From: Bacillus sp. N13C7
GTDB taxonomy: Bacteria; Bacillota; Bacilli; Bacillales; Bacillaceae
Direction of reading: 5' to 3'
Assembly (NCBI RefSeq): GCF_026790065.1
Contig: NZ_JALAMO010000012.1
Location: 1 to 64,000 of the forward strand
Length of the DNA: 64,000 nucleotides
Both the position numbers and the translations under genes were made by a program. A model generated the notes under the pieces. That model saw only the letters and a program-made list of their open reading frames with translations, searched no databases and was not told where the DNA came from. Each line of letters begins with the position of its first letter. The stretch's first letter is position 1. Below, piece after piece: positions 42,238 to 50,383 of the stretch.

Positions 42238-43383
42238 ATGTCATTATTTATACAAAACGATCAACAGCGGCAATGGATGGAGAAAATCGGACGGATTGCA
42301 GATGAATTTCAGCAAACAGCCGCTGAAGATGACGAGCAGGGACGTTTTCCTGCCGAAAAAATACAAAAACTGCGTGATGCCGGGTATACAGCATTAACAT
42401 TGCCGGCATCTTTTGGGGGAGAAGGCATTTCTGTTTACGATATGCTCTTGTTTCAAGAGCGGCTGGCGCGGGGAGATGCTCCTACAGCACTGAGCATCGG
42501 CTGGCATTTGAGCGTAATCGGAGAGCTCGGAGAAGGCAACAGCTGGGATAAAGACGTGTTTGCCTTTATTGCAAAGGAAGTCCAAAACGGAGCCGTCATC
42601 AACAGGGCTGCGACAGAAGCGCAAACCGGAAGCCCGACAAGAGGAGGGCGTCCCGGTACAAACGCCGTCAAAAAAGATGGCAAATGGGCAGTGAACGGAA
42701 GAAAAACCTTTACGACAATGTCGCAGGCACTGGATTATTTTTTAGTGACAGCGTGGATTGAAGACAAACAAACAACAGGTGTGTTTCTCATTCATAAAGA
42801 TGATCCCGGTTTGTCGATTGAAGAAACGTGGAATATGATGGCGATGCGGGCGACTGGAAGCCATGACCTTGTACTGAATGAGGTAATGCTTGAGAAGGAT
42901 AAACTGGTGGAATTGCTTCAAGGGCCTCGGGGAGCTAAGCCGAATGGCTGGCTGCTTCACATTCCGGCGATTTATCTTGGCATTGCTCAAGCTGCACGGG
43001 ATTATGCGGTGCAATTTGCGTTTGAGTATTCTCCAAACAGCTTGAAGGGACCGATTAAGGATGTCCCAGCCGTACAGCAACGAACAGGCGAAATGGAGCT
43101 CGAACTGCTCAACGCCAGACATTTTCTTTTCCATATCGCTCAATTGTACGACGATCCGGAGCGCCGTCCTTACTTGAGAAGCGAGCTTGGTGCGGCGAAA
43201 CATATCGTCACAAATGCTGCGCTGTCTGTTGTGGATAAAGCGATGAGAGTTGTCGGGGCTAAAAGCCTTGAACGAACCAACCCGCTTCAGCGCTATTATC
43301 GTGATGTGCGTGCCGGTCTCCACAACCCGCCGATGGATGACGCCGTGATACACAAGCTGGCCGCAGAAGCGTTTGAGTCATGA
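42238..43383 (+). CDS. ydbM: YdbM, acyl-CoA dehydrogenase-family flavoprotein
   Basis: A 381-residue acyl-CoA dehydrogenase-like protein: an alpha-helical N-domain (about 1-110), a beta-domain (about 115-215, with NGRKTFTTMS and MMAMRATGSHDL), and a C-terminal helical domain. The usual catalytic Glu position is not obvious, so it may act as a dehydrogenase or as a monooxygenase of the DszC/HpaB-like subgroup. The ATG at 42238 is chosen over an upstream frame from 42166 because of the GGGGGG nearby. Confidence 0.82.
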   Translation: MSLFIQNDQQRQWMEKIGRIADEFQQTAAEDDEQGRFPAEKIQKLRDAGYTALTLPASFGGEGISVYDMLLFQERLARGDAPTALSIGWHLSVIGELGEGNSWDKDVFAFIAKEVQNGAVINRAATEAQTGSPTRGGRPGTNAVKKDGKWAVNGRKTFTTMSQALDYFLVTAWIEDKQTTGVFLIHKDDPGLSIEETWNMMAMRATGSHDLVLNEVMLEKDKLVELLQGPRGAKPNGWLLHIPAIYLGIAQAARDYAVQFAFEYSPNSLKGPIKDVPAVQQRTGEMELELLNARHFLFHIAQLYDDPERRPYLRSELGAAKHIVTNAALSVVDKAMRVVGAKSLERTNPLQRYYRDVRAGLHNPPMDDAVIHKLAAEAFES

Positions 43384-43384
43384 A

Positions 43385-43411
43385 AAAAAGAGCCTTTTCG
43401 GCTCTTTTTAT
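43385..43411. terminator. Bidirectional terminator between ydbM and fbpB
   Basis: AAAAAGAGCC (43385-43394) pairs with GGCTCTTTTT (43400-43409). The fbpB stop codon overlaps its right arm. Confidence 0.85.
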
Positions 43412-43554
43412 GTATTGTTTTGCTCTTGAAGATTTTTTTGATGCTTGCGGTCGATCCTGTCATAAATGACGTTCATCAGCTTTGGATTGCCCATAATCGC
43501 CTCTTTGTTTTCCTGGATTAGCTGCTGGTAGGTTTTCACTTTACGCTTCGGCAT
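43408..43554 (-). CDS. fbpB: FbpB, small basic Fur-regulated protein
   Basis: A 48-residue strongly basic protein beginning MPKRKVKTYQQLIQENKE and ending DRKHQKNLQEQNNT. FbpB is known as a putative RNA chaperone that helps the sRNA FsrA repress iron-rich proteins during iron limitation. The start overlaps the fbpA stop by 14 bp; GGAGG lies about 9 nt before the ATG at 43554. A longer in-frame start lies seven codons upstream, so the annotated length may differ. Confidence 0.8.
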   Translation of the reverse strand: MPKRKVKTYQQLIQENKEAIMGNPKLMNVIYDRIDRKHQKNLQEQNNT

Positions 43555-43705
43555 GCTCCGGCGCCCTCCTGACATGTTTGTATTCACTTTCTAACTCTGT
43601 CAGCGACAATTCATACAAATGACGCTTTGACTTTTTGTATATACCATTCTGTATTAACAGATGAATGAGCTGTTTTTTCCTGATTTCTGCAGACTGAGGT
43701 GTCAT
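43541..43705 (-). CDS. fbpA: FbpA (YdbN), small basic Fur-regulated protein
   Basis: A 54-residue basic protein (MTPQSAEIRKKQLIHLL...) with a helical KKSKRHLYELSLTELESEYK segment. It is the first gene of the Fur-controlled fbpAB unit and one of the proposed helper proteins of the FsrA iron-sparing response. GGAGG about 10 nt before 43705 supports this start; an upstream TTG at 43723 would add six residues. The Fur box lies 28 bp upstream. Confidence 0.8.
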   Translation of the reverse strand: MTPQSAEIRKKQLIHLLIQNGIYKKSKRHLYELSLTELESEYKHVRRAPEHAEA

Positions 43706-43732
43706 TGTGTCACCAACCTCCAATCAAACGAT

Positions 43733-43751
43733 ATTGATAATCATTATCAAT
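43733..43751 (-). promoter_or_regulatory. Fur box of fbpAB
   Basis: ATTGATAATCATTATCAAT is a perfect 9-1-9 palindrome and matches the Fur consensus core. It lies just downstream of the -10, where binding would block transcription when iron is sufficient. Confidence 0.93.
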
Positions 43752-43758
43752 TAAGCTC

Positions 43759-43787
43759 AGTATACAATGTCCGCAAAAGCCTGTAAA
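43759..43787 (-). promoter_or_regulatory. SigA promoter of fbpAB
   Basis: On the minus strand TTTACA (43787-43782), a 17-bp spacer and TATACT (43764-43759). Confidence 0.75.
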
Positions 43788-43953
43788 GGTGAAAACAGTC
43801 CTATTCTTTCATAAAAATGCAAATATTCAACAGATCGACAAAAAGTTTCCCGGGCAATAATTTGCTGTCGAAATGTCCCTTTCCTTGAAAGCTGCCGCTG
43901 CTATTTTTCATGTTTTGAACCATACTATGTAATAGAATGGAGGCTGGTATTCG

Positions 43954-44826
43954 ATGGAGCGGACAGAAAATCTGAAAAAGGGAGAAAAAGGGGCGCTCCT
44001 TAATATTCTGGCATATGTCATCCTTGCTGTTGTAAAGCTTGCCATTGGGATTCTCTATCATTCCGAAGCGCTGAGGGCAGACGGGTTAAATAATGGAACA
44101 GATATTGTTGCGTCAGTAGCAGTGCTGATTGGATTGCGCATCTCGCAAAGGCCGGCAGACAGCGATCATCCATATGGCCATTATCGGGCTGAAACAATTT
44201 CGTCTCTTGTTGCGTCTTTTATTATGATGGTTGTTGGCATTGAAGTGTTAATCGGCGGAGGAGAAGCGATTGCGGGCGGAACAACGGAAACGCCAAGTCT
44301 TATCGCCGCATGGACGGCGTTAGGCAGTGCTGTGTTTATGTATGGCATCTATTTATATAACAAAAGGCTGGCGGCATCCATTAAAAGCTCTGCCCTGATG
44401 GCAGCGGCAAAGGACAGCAGATCAGACGCTTTTGTAAGTGCCGGGGCATTTATCGGTGTAATGTCATCCCAGCTGCAGCTGCCGTGGATCGATCCGGTAA
44501 CGGCTTTTATCATCGGCATCATCATTTGCAAGACGGCTTGGGATATCTTTAAAGATGCTTCACATTCGTTAACAGACGGCTTTCACTTAAAAGATCTTGA
44601 TCCTTACAAACAGACCGTCGGCAGGATCGAAAGTGTACATCGTCTAAAGGATGTAAAAGCGAGGTATTTAGGCAGCACAGTTCATATCGAGATGGTCATT
44701 ACGGTTGACCCAAAGCTTACAGTAGAAGAAGGCCATGGAGTGGCGGATGAAGTCGAAGACAAAATAAAACATGAACACGATGTCACTCATGTTCATGTTC
44801 ATGTAGAGCCCGACGACAAAAAATAA
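43954..44826 (+). CDS. ydbO: YdbO, cation diffusion facilitator (CDF) transporter
   Basis: A 290-residue CDF metal exporter with six membrane segments and a C-terminal cytoplasmic domain. Metal-site signatures are HSEALRADGLNNGTD (first site; Asn in place of the more usual Asp) and DAFVSAGAFIGV. A His-rich C-terminus (HEHDVTHVHVHVEP) resembles the metal-sensing tail. The metal is not determinable from sequence; Mn2+, Zn2+ or Fe2+ are candidates. ATG after GGAGGC. Adjacent to the Fur-controlled fbpAB and divergent from it. Confidence 0.88.
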   Translation: MERTENLKKGEKGALLNILAYVILAVVKLAIGILYHSEALRADGLNNGTDIVASVAVLIGLRISQRPADSDHPYGHYRAETISSLVASFIMMVVGIEVLIGGGEAIAGGTTETPSLIAAWTALGSAVFMYGIYLYNKRLAASIKSSALMAAAKDSRSDAFVSAGAFIGVMSSQLQLPWIDPVTAFIIGIIICKTAWDIFKDASHSLTDGFHLKDLDPYKQTVGRIESVHRLKDVKARYLGSTVHIEMVITVDPKLTVEEGHGVADEVEDKIKHEHDVTHVHVHVEPDDKK

Positions 44827-44840
44827 GGCTGTCTAACGAA

Positions 44841-45161
44841 TTAGCTTATATGTTCAGACAAAAATTCAGTCACTTCTTCAGGCGTTTTGGCATTGGCGCT
44901 ATGAAGGTGAGCTGTTTTTTCACCGTTTTTGAAGATAAGCAAGCTAGGAATACCCATTACTTGGTATTTTTCAGCGAGTTCAGGAAGCTCGTCCTTATTC
45001 AGCTCATACCAGTCATTTTGATTGTACTCTTCCAGAATATCGCCAATGAACATATTCATGCGTGTGCAGTCTGGGCACCAATCAGCATAAAACTTTACAA
45101 TAATTTCTTTATCTGATTGAATCAGTTCGTTAAATTGTTCGTTTGTTGTGATTTTTTTCAT
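44841..45161 (-). CDS. ydbP: YdbP, thioredoxin-like protein
   Basis: A 106-residue thioredoxin-fold protein with the active site WCPDC (Cys-Pro-Asp-Cys) at about residues 29-33 and the cis-Pro segment GIPSLLIF. It is probably a cytosolic disulfide reductase. AAGGAGATGTG precedes the ATG at 45161. Convergent with ydbO, with no clear terminator in the 14-bp gap. Confidence 0.88.
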   Translation of the reverse strand: MKKITTNEQFNELIQSDKEIIVKFYADWCPDCTRMNMFIGDILEEYNQNDWYELNKDELPELAEKYQVMGIPSLLIFKNGEKTAHLHSANAKTPEEVTEFLSEHIS

Positions 45162-45314
45162 ATGTCACATCTCCTTTTCAATGCCATTTTAATATAAAAT
45201 AAAAAGGAATTACATACAAATGCATTCCACATCAGCATGCCCAAAAATAATTAGATCATTTTCTTGTGAAAGTGATAAGATAGTAAAGATGAATTGTAGT
45301 GGGGGGAGTATCCA

Positions 45315-46400
45315 TTGAAAACAAGTCTAGGATTAGTGTACGGAGGAAAGTCGGCAGAACATAATGTTTCACTGCAGACCGCTCTGGCTGTAATCAAAGC
45401 GCTAAACACTGAGAAGTTTGATATACATCCGATTTATATAACTGAAAAAGGCGAATGGGTAAGAGGCGCCCGTTTAACTGAGCCTGTGTCCAACGTAAAA
45501 ATGCTTCAATTTGAACAGGGAGGCACTGCTTTTTCTCCAGCTGCCTTGAATCAGGAGATGTTTCCGCAGGAAGTTTCACAGCAAAATGAAGCCATCGACG
45601 TCGTATTCCCGCTCCTCCACGGACCGAACGGAGAAGACGGTACGATCCAAGGAATGCTCGAACTTTTGAATATTCCTTATGTCGGCAACGGTGTGCTTGC
45701 TTCCTCAGCAGGCATGGATAAAGTCATCATGAAACATTTATTCGCGCAAGCCGGACTTGCTCAGGCTAAATACGCGGCTTTCCTTAAGAAAGATTGGACT
45801 CGTTCTCCGGAAGAAAGCTGTCAGCAGGTCGAACAGGAATTAGGCTATCCTTGCTTCGTGAAACCGGCAAATCTTGGATCTAGTGTCGGAATCAGCAAAT
45901 GCCGTAACCGTGAAGAATTGCAAAAAGCGTTTGAGCTTGCATTCCAATATGACCGTAAAGTCGTCGTTGAAGAAGGAATTAACGGCCGCGAAATCGAAAT
46001 CGGCGTTCTCGGAAATGACGATCCTAAATGCTCTGTTGTGGGAGAGATCGCACCGAAGACTGATTTCTACGATTACAAAGCGAAATATGAGGACGGAGAC
46101 ACTGATCTGATGATCCCGGCGATTGTGTCCGATGAGGAATATGCAACAATCAGTGATATGGCGATTAAGGCATTTAAAGCGATCGATGGTTCAGGACTCG
46201 TCAGAGCAGACTTTTTCCTGACAGCTGACGGCGAAGTTCTAATCAATGAAGTCAACACAATGCCTGGCTTCACACCTTTCAGCATGTTCCCGCTGCTCTG
46301 GAAAGAGGCCGGTGTGGAATACGCTGACCTGATTGAACAGCTTGTGGAGCTTGCAAAAGAACGCCATGCTGAGAAACAATTAATTAAGCATACATTCTAA
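45315..46400 (+). CDS. ddl: D-alanine--D-alanine ligase
   Basis: A 361-residue ATP-grasp ligase making the D-Ala-D-Ala dipeptide for peptidoglycan. The N-terminal domain starts [15 protein letters not shown]. The ATP-grasp core contains [26 protein letters not shown] and [10 protein letters not shown]. Start is TTG at 45315 after a GGGGGGAG site. Followed by murF across a terminator, placing two consecutive steps of UDP-MurNAc-pentapeptide synthesis side by side. Confidence 0.95.
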   Translation: MKTSLGLVYGGKSAEHNVSLQTALAVIKALNTEKFDIHPIYITEKGEWVRGARLTEPVSNVKMLQFEQGGTAFSPAALNQEMFPQEVSQQNEAIDVVFPLLHGPNGEDGTIQGMLELLNIPYVGNGVLASSAGMDKVIMKHLFAQAGLAQAKYAAFLKKDWTRSPEESCQQVEQELGYPCFVKPANLGSSVGISKCRNREELQKAFELAFQYDRKVVVEEGINGREIEIGVLGNDDPKCSVVGEIAPKTDFYDYKAKYEDGDTDLMIPAIVSDEEYATISDMAIKAFKAIDGSGLVRADFFLTADGEVLINEVNTMPGFTPFSMFPLLWKEAGVEYADLIEQLVELAKERHAEKQLIKHTF

Positions 46401-46407
46401 TGAAGAT

Positions 46408-46438
46408 GGACACTGCCGGTTAGAGGGCAGTGTCTTTT
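46408..46438 (+). terminator. Terminator of ddl
   Basis: GGACACTGCC (46408-46417) pairs with GGCAGTGTC, followed by only TTTT. It lies only about 35 bp before murF. Confidence 0.75.
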
Positions 46439-46471
46439 CCCGTATATACAAAAGAAAGAGAGGGACCTCAC

Positions 46472-47845
46472 TTGATTAAGCGAACAGTAAAGAACATTGC
46501 CGAGATGGTCAAAGGCACACTGACAAATCCGCAACATGAACAAACCGTGATTCATGGAGTGTCAACAGATACAAGAAAACTGGAACAAGATCAGCTTTTT
46601 ATTCCGCTGAAAGGGGAACATTTTAACGGCCACACTTTTGTGCCGCAGGCATTTGAAGCCGGTGTAGCGGCCGTTTTGTGGGATCGGTCAGAACCAAATC
46701 CGCCCGAGAATCAAGCCGTCATCTTAGTGGACGACACCCTTTCCGCACTTCAGAAGCTTGCAAAAGCCTATTTGCGGGAGCTTGGCACGCGAGTTATCGG
46801 GGTAACCGGAAGCAATGGCAAAACGACAACGAAAGATATGATTCACGCCGTCCTGGGCACGCGATACCGTGTCCACAAAACAGGAGGAAACTTCAATAAT
46901 CACATCGGCCTGCCGCTGACGGTTTTAGCCATGCCTGAAGACACGGAGATCGCTGTATTAGAAATGGGCATGAGCGCCAAAGGAGAAATTGACCTCCTGA
47001 GCCGCTTGGCAAACCCGGAAGTGGCTGTGATTACGAATATCGGCGAATCCCATATGCAAGAACTTGGCTCAAGAGAGGGCATCGCGGAAGCCAAGCTCGA
47101 AATCATTAACGGCCTTAAAGAAGACGGAGTGCTGATTTATATCGGGGACGAACCGCTTCTTCAAAATGAATACAGCTGCCAAACAAAAACATACGGAACG
47201 GGATCACAAAATGATTATCAGCTTCAGGATGTCAGCCAGAGTGAAGCAGGAACCCATTTTACAATCAAAGGGATGGAAAAAACGTTTTTTATTCCGATAC
47301 TCGGCAAGCACAATGTCATGAACGCCATGGCTGCGGTTGCCGCGGGGGTTTATTTCGGCATCACTCCAGACGATGTCGCTAAAGGACTGAGCGGGCTTAA
47401 GGTAACCGGGATGAGACTTGAACTCATCAAAACAGACAGCGGCATTTCAATTATCAATGACGCTTATAATGCGAGTCCGACTTCCATGAAGGCTGCGATA
47501 CAATTGACAGAAAGCCTTGAAGGCTACGGAAAAAAAATGCTCGTACTCGGCGACATGCTTGAACTTGGCGATCTTGAAGAAACGTTCCATAAAGAGTGCG
47601 GCGCTGTGATCAGCCCTGAGAAAATCGACCGCGTCTTTACGTACGGAAAACTGGGCGCTTTTATTGCGGAAGGCGCACGGAAACACTTTGAGAAAGAACG
47701 CGTCAGCCACTTCACAGAGAAAAAAGATCTCCTCCAAGCTGTGAAGGAACACGCATCAAAAGGAGATTTGATTTTATTCAAAGCGTCCAGAGGTATGAAG
47801 CTTGAGGAAATCGTTAAAGATTTAATAGAGAGCCCGCTCTCTTAA
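46472..47845 (+). CDS. murF: MurF, UDP-MurNAc-tripeptide D-Ala-D-Ala ligase
   Basis: A 457-residue Mur ligase that adds D-Ala-D-Ala to UDP-MurNAc-tripeptide using ATP. An N-terminal UDP-binding domain (about 1-95) is followed by the ATPase domain with GVTGSNGKTTTKDM (about 108-121). The C-terminal domain holds DAYNASPTSM (about 330-339) and VLGDMLELG. TTG at 46472 lies 7 nt after GAGAGGG and fixes the start; an upstream frame to 46430 is not needed. The gene sits directly behind the ddl terminator with no obvious promoter. Confidence 0.95.
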   Translation: MIKRTVKNIAEMVKGTLTNPQHEQTVIHGVSTDTRKLEQDQLFIPLKGEHFNGHTFVPQAFEAGVAAVLWDRSEPNPPENQAVILVDDTLSALQKLAKAYLRELGTRVIGVTGSNGKTTTKDMIHAVLGTRYRVHKTGGNFNNHIGLPLTVLAMPEDTEIAVLEMGMSAKGEIDLLSRLANPEVAVITNIGESHMQELGSREGIAEAKLEIINGLKEDGVLIYIGDEPLLQNEYSCQTKTYGTGSQNDYQLQDVSQSEAGTHFTIKGMEKTFFIPILGKHNVMNAMAAVAAGVYFGITPDDVAKGLSGLKVTGMRLELIKTDSGISIINDAYNASPTSMKAAIQLTESLEGYGKKMLVLGDMLELGDLEETFHKECGAVISPEKIDRVFTYGKLGAFIAEGARKHFEKERVSHFTEKKDLLQAVKEHASKGDLILFKASRGMKLEEIVKDLIESPLS

Positions 47846-47903
47846 GAAAAAAATCTTGCGGAAAAAATGCATATTGCATCATAAAATAACATGATGTGCA
47901 AAC

Positions 47904-47944
47904 AATAATGTATGCCGGCCGGAAATAATGTATGTCTGGCCGGC
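47904..47944 (+). repeat. Direct repeat plus inverted repeat upstream of the cshA promoter
   Basis: AATAATGTATG occurs at 47904-47914 and 47924-47934. GCCGGCC (47914-47920) and GGCCGGC (47938-47944) can pair. There is no U-tract, so it looks more like an operator or a processed structure than a terminator of murF. Confidence 0.5.
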
Positions 47945-47952
47945 TGCGGCTA

Positions 47953-47961
47953 TGATACAAT
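47953..47961 (+). promoter_or_regulatory. Extended -10 promoter of the cshA leader
   Basis: TG at 47953-47954, one base, and TACAAT at 47956-47961 form an extended -10. The -35 (TGTCTG at 17 bp) is weak. A start here would give a leader of about 280 nt. Confidence 0.5.
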
Positions 47962-48045
47962 AAATACAGGTTATTTCGCGATACGAACATATTCGTCCGG
48001 ACTCTTATCCGCTGACCCGAAGTTCTCTACCTGATACATGGGAGC

Positions 48046-48094
48046 AGATGGAGAAGCAGCCAGCATATTCGAGATGCCGTTCTGCTTCTCATCT
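48046..48094 (+). promoter_or_regulatory. Large stem-loop in the cshA 5' leader
   Basis: AGATG (48046-48050) and AGAAGCAG (48052-48059) pair with CTGCTTCT (48082-48089) and CATCT (48090-48094), a 13-bp stem with one bulge. A nested GCAT/ATGC hairpin sits in its loop. Confidence 0.65.
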
Positions 48095-48096
48095 TA

Positions 48097-48125
48097 TTGA
48101 AAAACGAATAGTGTAATGGTAAGAT
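48097..48125 (+). promoter_or_regulatory. Second candidate SigA promoter of cshA
   Basis: TTGAAA (48097-48102), a 17-bp spacer and TAAGAT (48120-48125). It lies between the large stem-loop and the attenuator-like hairpin. Confidence 0.5.
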
Positions 48126-48164
48126 AAAACTTAAAGTAATTCGGGCTTTGTATACGGATGGATC

Positions 48165-48194
48165 CTGTCCTTTTTGTTAAAAGGGCAGTTTTAT
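48165..48194 (+). terminator. Attenuator-like hairpin before cshA
   Basis: CTGTCCTTTT (48165-48174) pairs with AAAAGGGCAG (48179-48188) around TGTT and is followed by TTTTAT. It lies 54 bp upstream of the cshA start codon, so it would stop transcription of the gene's own leader unless bypassed. Confidence 0.6.
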
Positions 48195-48247
48195 AAGTGG
48201 TAAATCACGACATTACTGAAACAGCAATTAGAAGGAGTTTGAATAAT

Positions 48248-49732
48248 TTGACTATAACGTTTCAAGATTTTAATTTAAGTTCTGATCTCATGAAAGCAAT
48301 TAATCGTATGGGATTTGAAGAAGCAACACCGATTCAGGCACAAACGATACCGCTCGGACTTTCAAATAAAGACGTCATTGGACAAGCGCAAACAGGTACA
48401 GGTAAAACAGCTGCGTTTGGTATACCCCTTGTTGAAAAAATTAACCCCGAGTCTCCTAATATTCAAGCAATCGTAATCGCGCCAACCCGTGAATTAGCCA
48501 TTCAAGTATCTGAAGAATTATATAAAATTGGACAAGATAAGCGTGCGAAAGTTCTTCCTATTTACGGCGGACAGGATATTGGACGGCAAATCCGGGCGTT
48601 AAAGAAGAATCCGAATATCATTGTCGGAACGCCTGGACGTCTTCTTGACCACATCAACCGCCGCACAATTCGTTTAAACAACGTAAATACTGTTGTAATG
48701 GATGAAGCGGATGAAATGCTGAACATGGGATTCATTGACGACATTGAATCTATCCTTTCAAACGTGCCGAGCGAGCACCAGACACTTCTGTTCTCTGCTA
48801 CAATGCCTGCGCCGATCAAACGCATTGCAGAGCGCTTTATGACTGAGCCGGAACACGTAAAAGTAAAAGCAAAAGAAATGACGGTTTCCAACATTCAGCA
48901 GTTCTATTTAGAAGTGCAAGAGCGCAAAAAATTTGATACACTCACTCGTCTTCTTGACATTCAGTCTCCTGAGCTTGCGATCGTATTCGGACGTACAAAA
49001 CGCCGTGTCGATGAGCTGACTGAAGCCCTGAACCTTCGCGGATATGCGGCTGAAGGAATTCACGGTGACTTAACGCAGGCGAAACGTATGGTTGCGCTTC
49101 GCAAATTTAAAGAAGGTGCAATCGAAGTTCTTGTCGCAACTGATGTTGCCGCTCGCGGACTTGATATCTCAGGTGTTACTCATGTGTACAACTTCGACGT
49201 GCCTCAAGATCCTGAAAGCTACGTTCACCGTATCGGAAGAACAGGCCGTGCAGGAAAAACAGGTATGGCGATGACGTTCATTACACCGCGTGAGAAAAGC
49301 ATGCTTCGCGCAATTGAACAAACCACAAAACGCAAAATGGACCGCATGAAGGAGCCTACACTTGATGAAGCGTTAGAAGGCCAGCAGCAGGTTACGGTTG
49401 AACGTCTTCGTACGGCAATCAGTGAAAACAACCTGAATTTCTACATGACAGCGGCTGCTGAGCTGCTTGAAGATCATGATGCAGTAACAGTAGTTGCAGC
49501 TGCTATCAAAATGTCTACAAAAGAGCCGGACAACACACCGGTTCGCTTAACAGACGAAGCGCCGATGATCAGCAAACGCTACAAAAACCAGCGCTCTTCT
49601 AAACGCAGAGACGGACAAGGCGGCGGCTATCGCGGCGGAAAAGGGAAAAGCAACAACCGTTCTTCCTACGACAAAAAGCGTTCAAACGATCGCCGTTCTT
49701 CAGGTGACAGACGCCAGAAAAAATCTTACTAA
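48248..49732 (+). CDS. cshA: CshA, DEAD-box RNA helicase
   Basis: A 494-residue ATP-dependent RNA helicase working with the RNA degradosome and in cold adaptation and ribosome assembly. RecA-like domain 1 shows AQTGTGKT (motif I), PTRELA, the DEAD box and SAT. Domain 2 shows [10 protein letters not shown] and [14 protein letters not shown] basic, Gly/Ser/Arg-rich tail ends the protein. TTG at 48248 (TITFQDF...) has AAGGAG about 11 nt upstream. The long leader carries several hairpins. A weak terminator-like hairpin follows at 49743-49776. Confidence 0.95.
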   Translation: MTITFQDFNLSSDLMKAINRMGFEEATPIQAQTIPLGLSNKDVIGQAQTGTGKTAAFGIPLVEKINPESPNIQAIVIAPTRELAIQVSEELYKIGQDKRAKVLPIYGGQDIGRQIRALKKNPNIIVGTPGRLLDHINRRTIRLNNVNTVVMDEADEMLNMGFIDDIESILSNVPSEHQTLLFSATMPAPIKRIAERFMTEPEHVKVKAKEMTVSNIQQFYLEVQERKKFDTLTRLLDIQSPELAIVFGRTKRRVDELTEALNLRGYAAEGIHGDLTQAKRMVALRKFKEGAIEVLVATDVAARGLDISGVTHVYNFDVPQDPESYVHRIGRTGRAGKTGMAMTFITPREKSMLRAIEQTTKRKMDRMKEPTLDEALEGQQQVTVERLRTAISENNLNFYMTAAAELLEDHDAVTVVAAAIKMSTKEPDNTPVRLTDEAPMISKRYKNQRSSKRRDGQGGGYRGGKGKSNNRSSYDKKRSNDRRSSGDRRQKKSY

Positions 49733-49742
49733 TACTATCAAT

Positions 49743-49776
49743 GAAAAGCTCAAAACATAACGTTTTGGGCTTTTTT
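49743..49776 (+). terminator. Terminator of cshA
   Basis: AAGCTCAAAAC pairs with GTTTTGGGCTT (one G-U pair) around ataac, followed by TTTTT. Confidence 0.75.
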
Positions 49777-49844
49777 ATGTTCGCGATTTGTGATTCAGCA
49801 AACTTTCAGCTGACGGTAGCCGTTTTTCTATGTATGCTAAAGAA

Positions 49845-49872
49845 TGAAACCTTTCTGTGAAAGAGACGTATA
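49845..49872 (+). promoter_or_regulatory. SigW promoter of ydbS-ydbT
   Basis: TGAAAC (49845-49850), exactly 16 bp, and CGTATA (49867-49872) match the SigW consensus. It lies 31 bp before ydbS, which is known to belong to the SigW regulon. Confidence 0.88.
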
Positions 49873-49903
49873 AGTAACGACGAAAAAACGGGAGGTAGGT
49901 ATT

Positions 49904-50383
49904 TTGAGAGAGCAGCCAAAAAACCAAATCAGTCCGGACGGATTAAAGGTTTGGCGACTTCAAGAGATCATCACATCCGCTGTCTGCTTGCTTATTGTCA
50001 TAGCAGTTGCAGTGTTAAGCTATTATTTTCATTGGCCGTACTGGATCAGCGGCGTGCTCGGCGCGGTTTGGTTTCTGGGGTCTGTTGTGACGATCTTTCT
50101 CATTCCAAAGATCCGTCATAAAGTGTGGCGCTATGAGGTTCATGAACATGAAATAGATATTCAATCAGGTATTTTTGTGGTAACGCGTGTAATTGTTCCA
50201 ATGGTCAGGGTTCAGCACGTAGATACGTCACAAGGACCGTTATTGAAAAAGTACAATCTGGCAACCGTCAAAATTTCCACGGCCGCAACCGTTCATTCGA
50301 TTCCCGCTTTAGCAATGGAGGAAGCGGATCGGCTGAGAGACTCCATTTCCCGTCTGGCAAGGGTGACTGACGATGATGTCTGA
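49904..50383 (+). CDS. ydbS: YdbS, bacterial PH-domain membrane protein
   Basis: A 159-residue protein: two N-terminal membrane segments (about 24-70), then a bPH2/DUF304 domain (RYEVHEHEIDIQSGIFVVTRVIVPMVRVQHVD). TTG at 49904 has GGGAGG upstream. Overlaps ydbT by 11 bp; driven by SigW with ydbT, in the antibiotic-resistance response. Confidence 0.85.
   Translation: MREQPKNQISPDGLKVWRLQEIITSAVCLLIVIAVAVLSYYFHWPYWISGVLGAVWFLGSVVTIFLIPKIRHKVWRYEVHEHEIDIQSGIFVVTRVIVPMVRVQHVDTSQGPLLKKYNLATVKISTAATVHSIPALAMEEADRLRDSISRLARVTDDDV

Noticed and set aside
42742-43353. Long minus-strand frame of about 200 codons opposite ydbM
   Set aside because: It lies completely within ydbM, which has full domain support; no start site or family.
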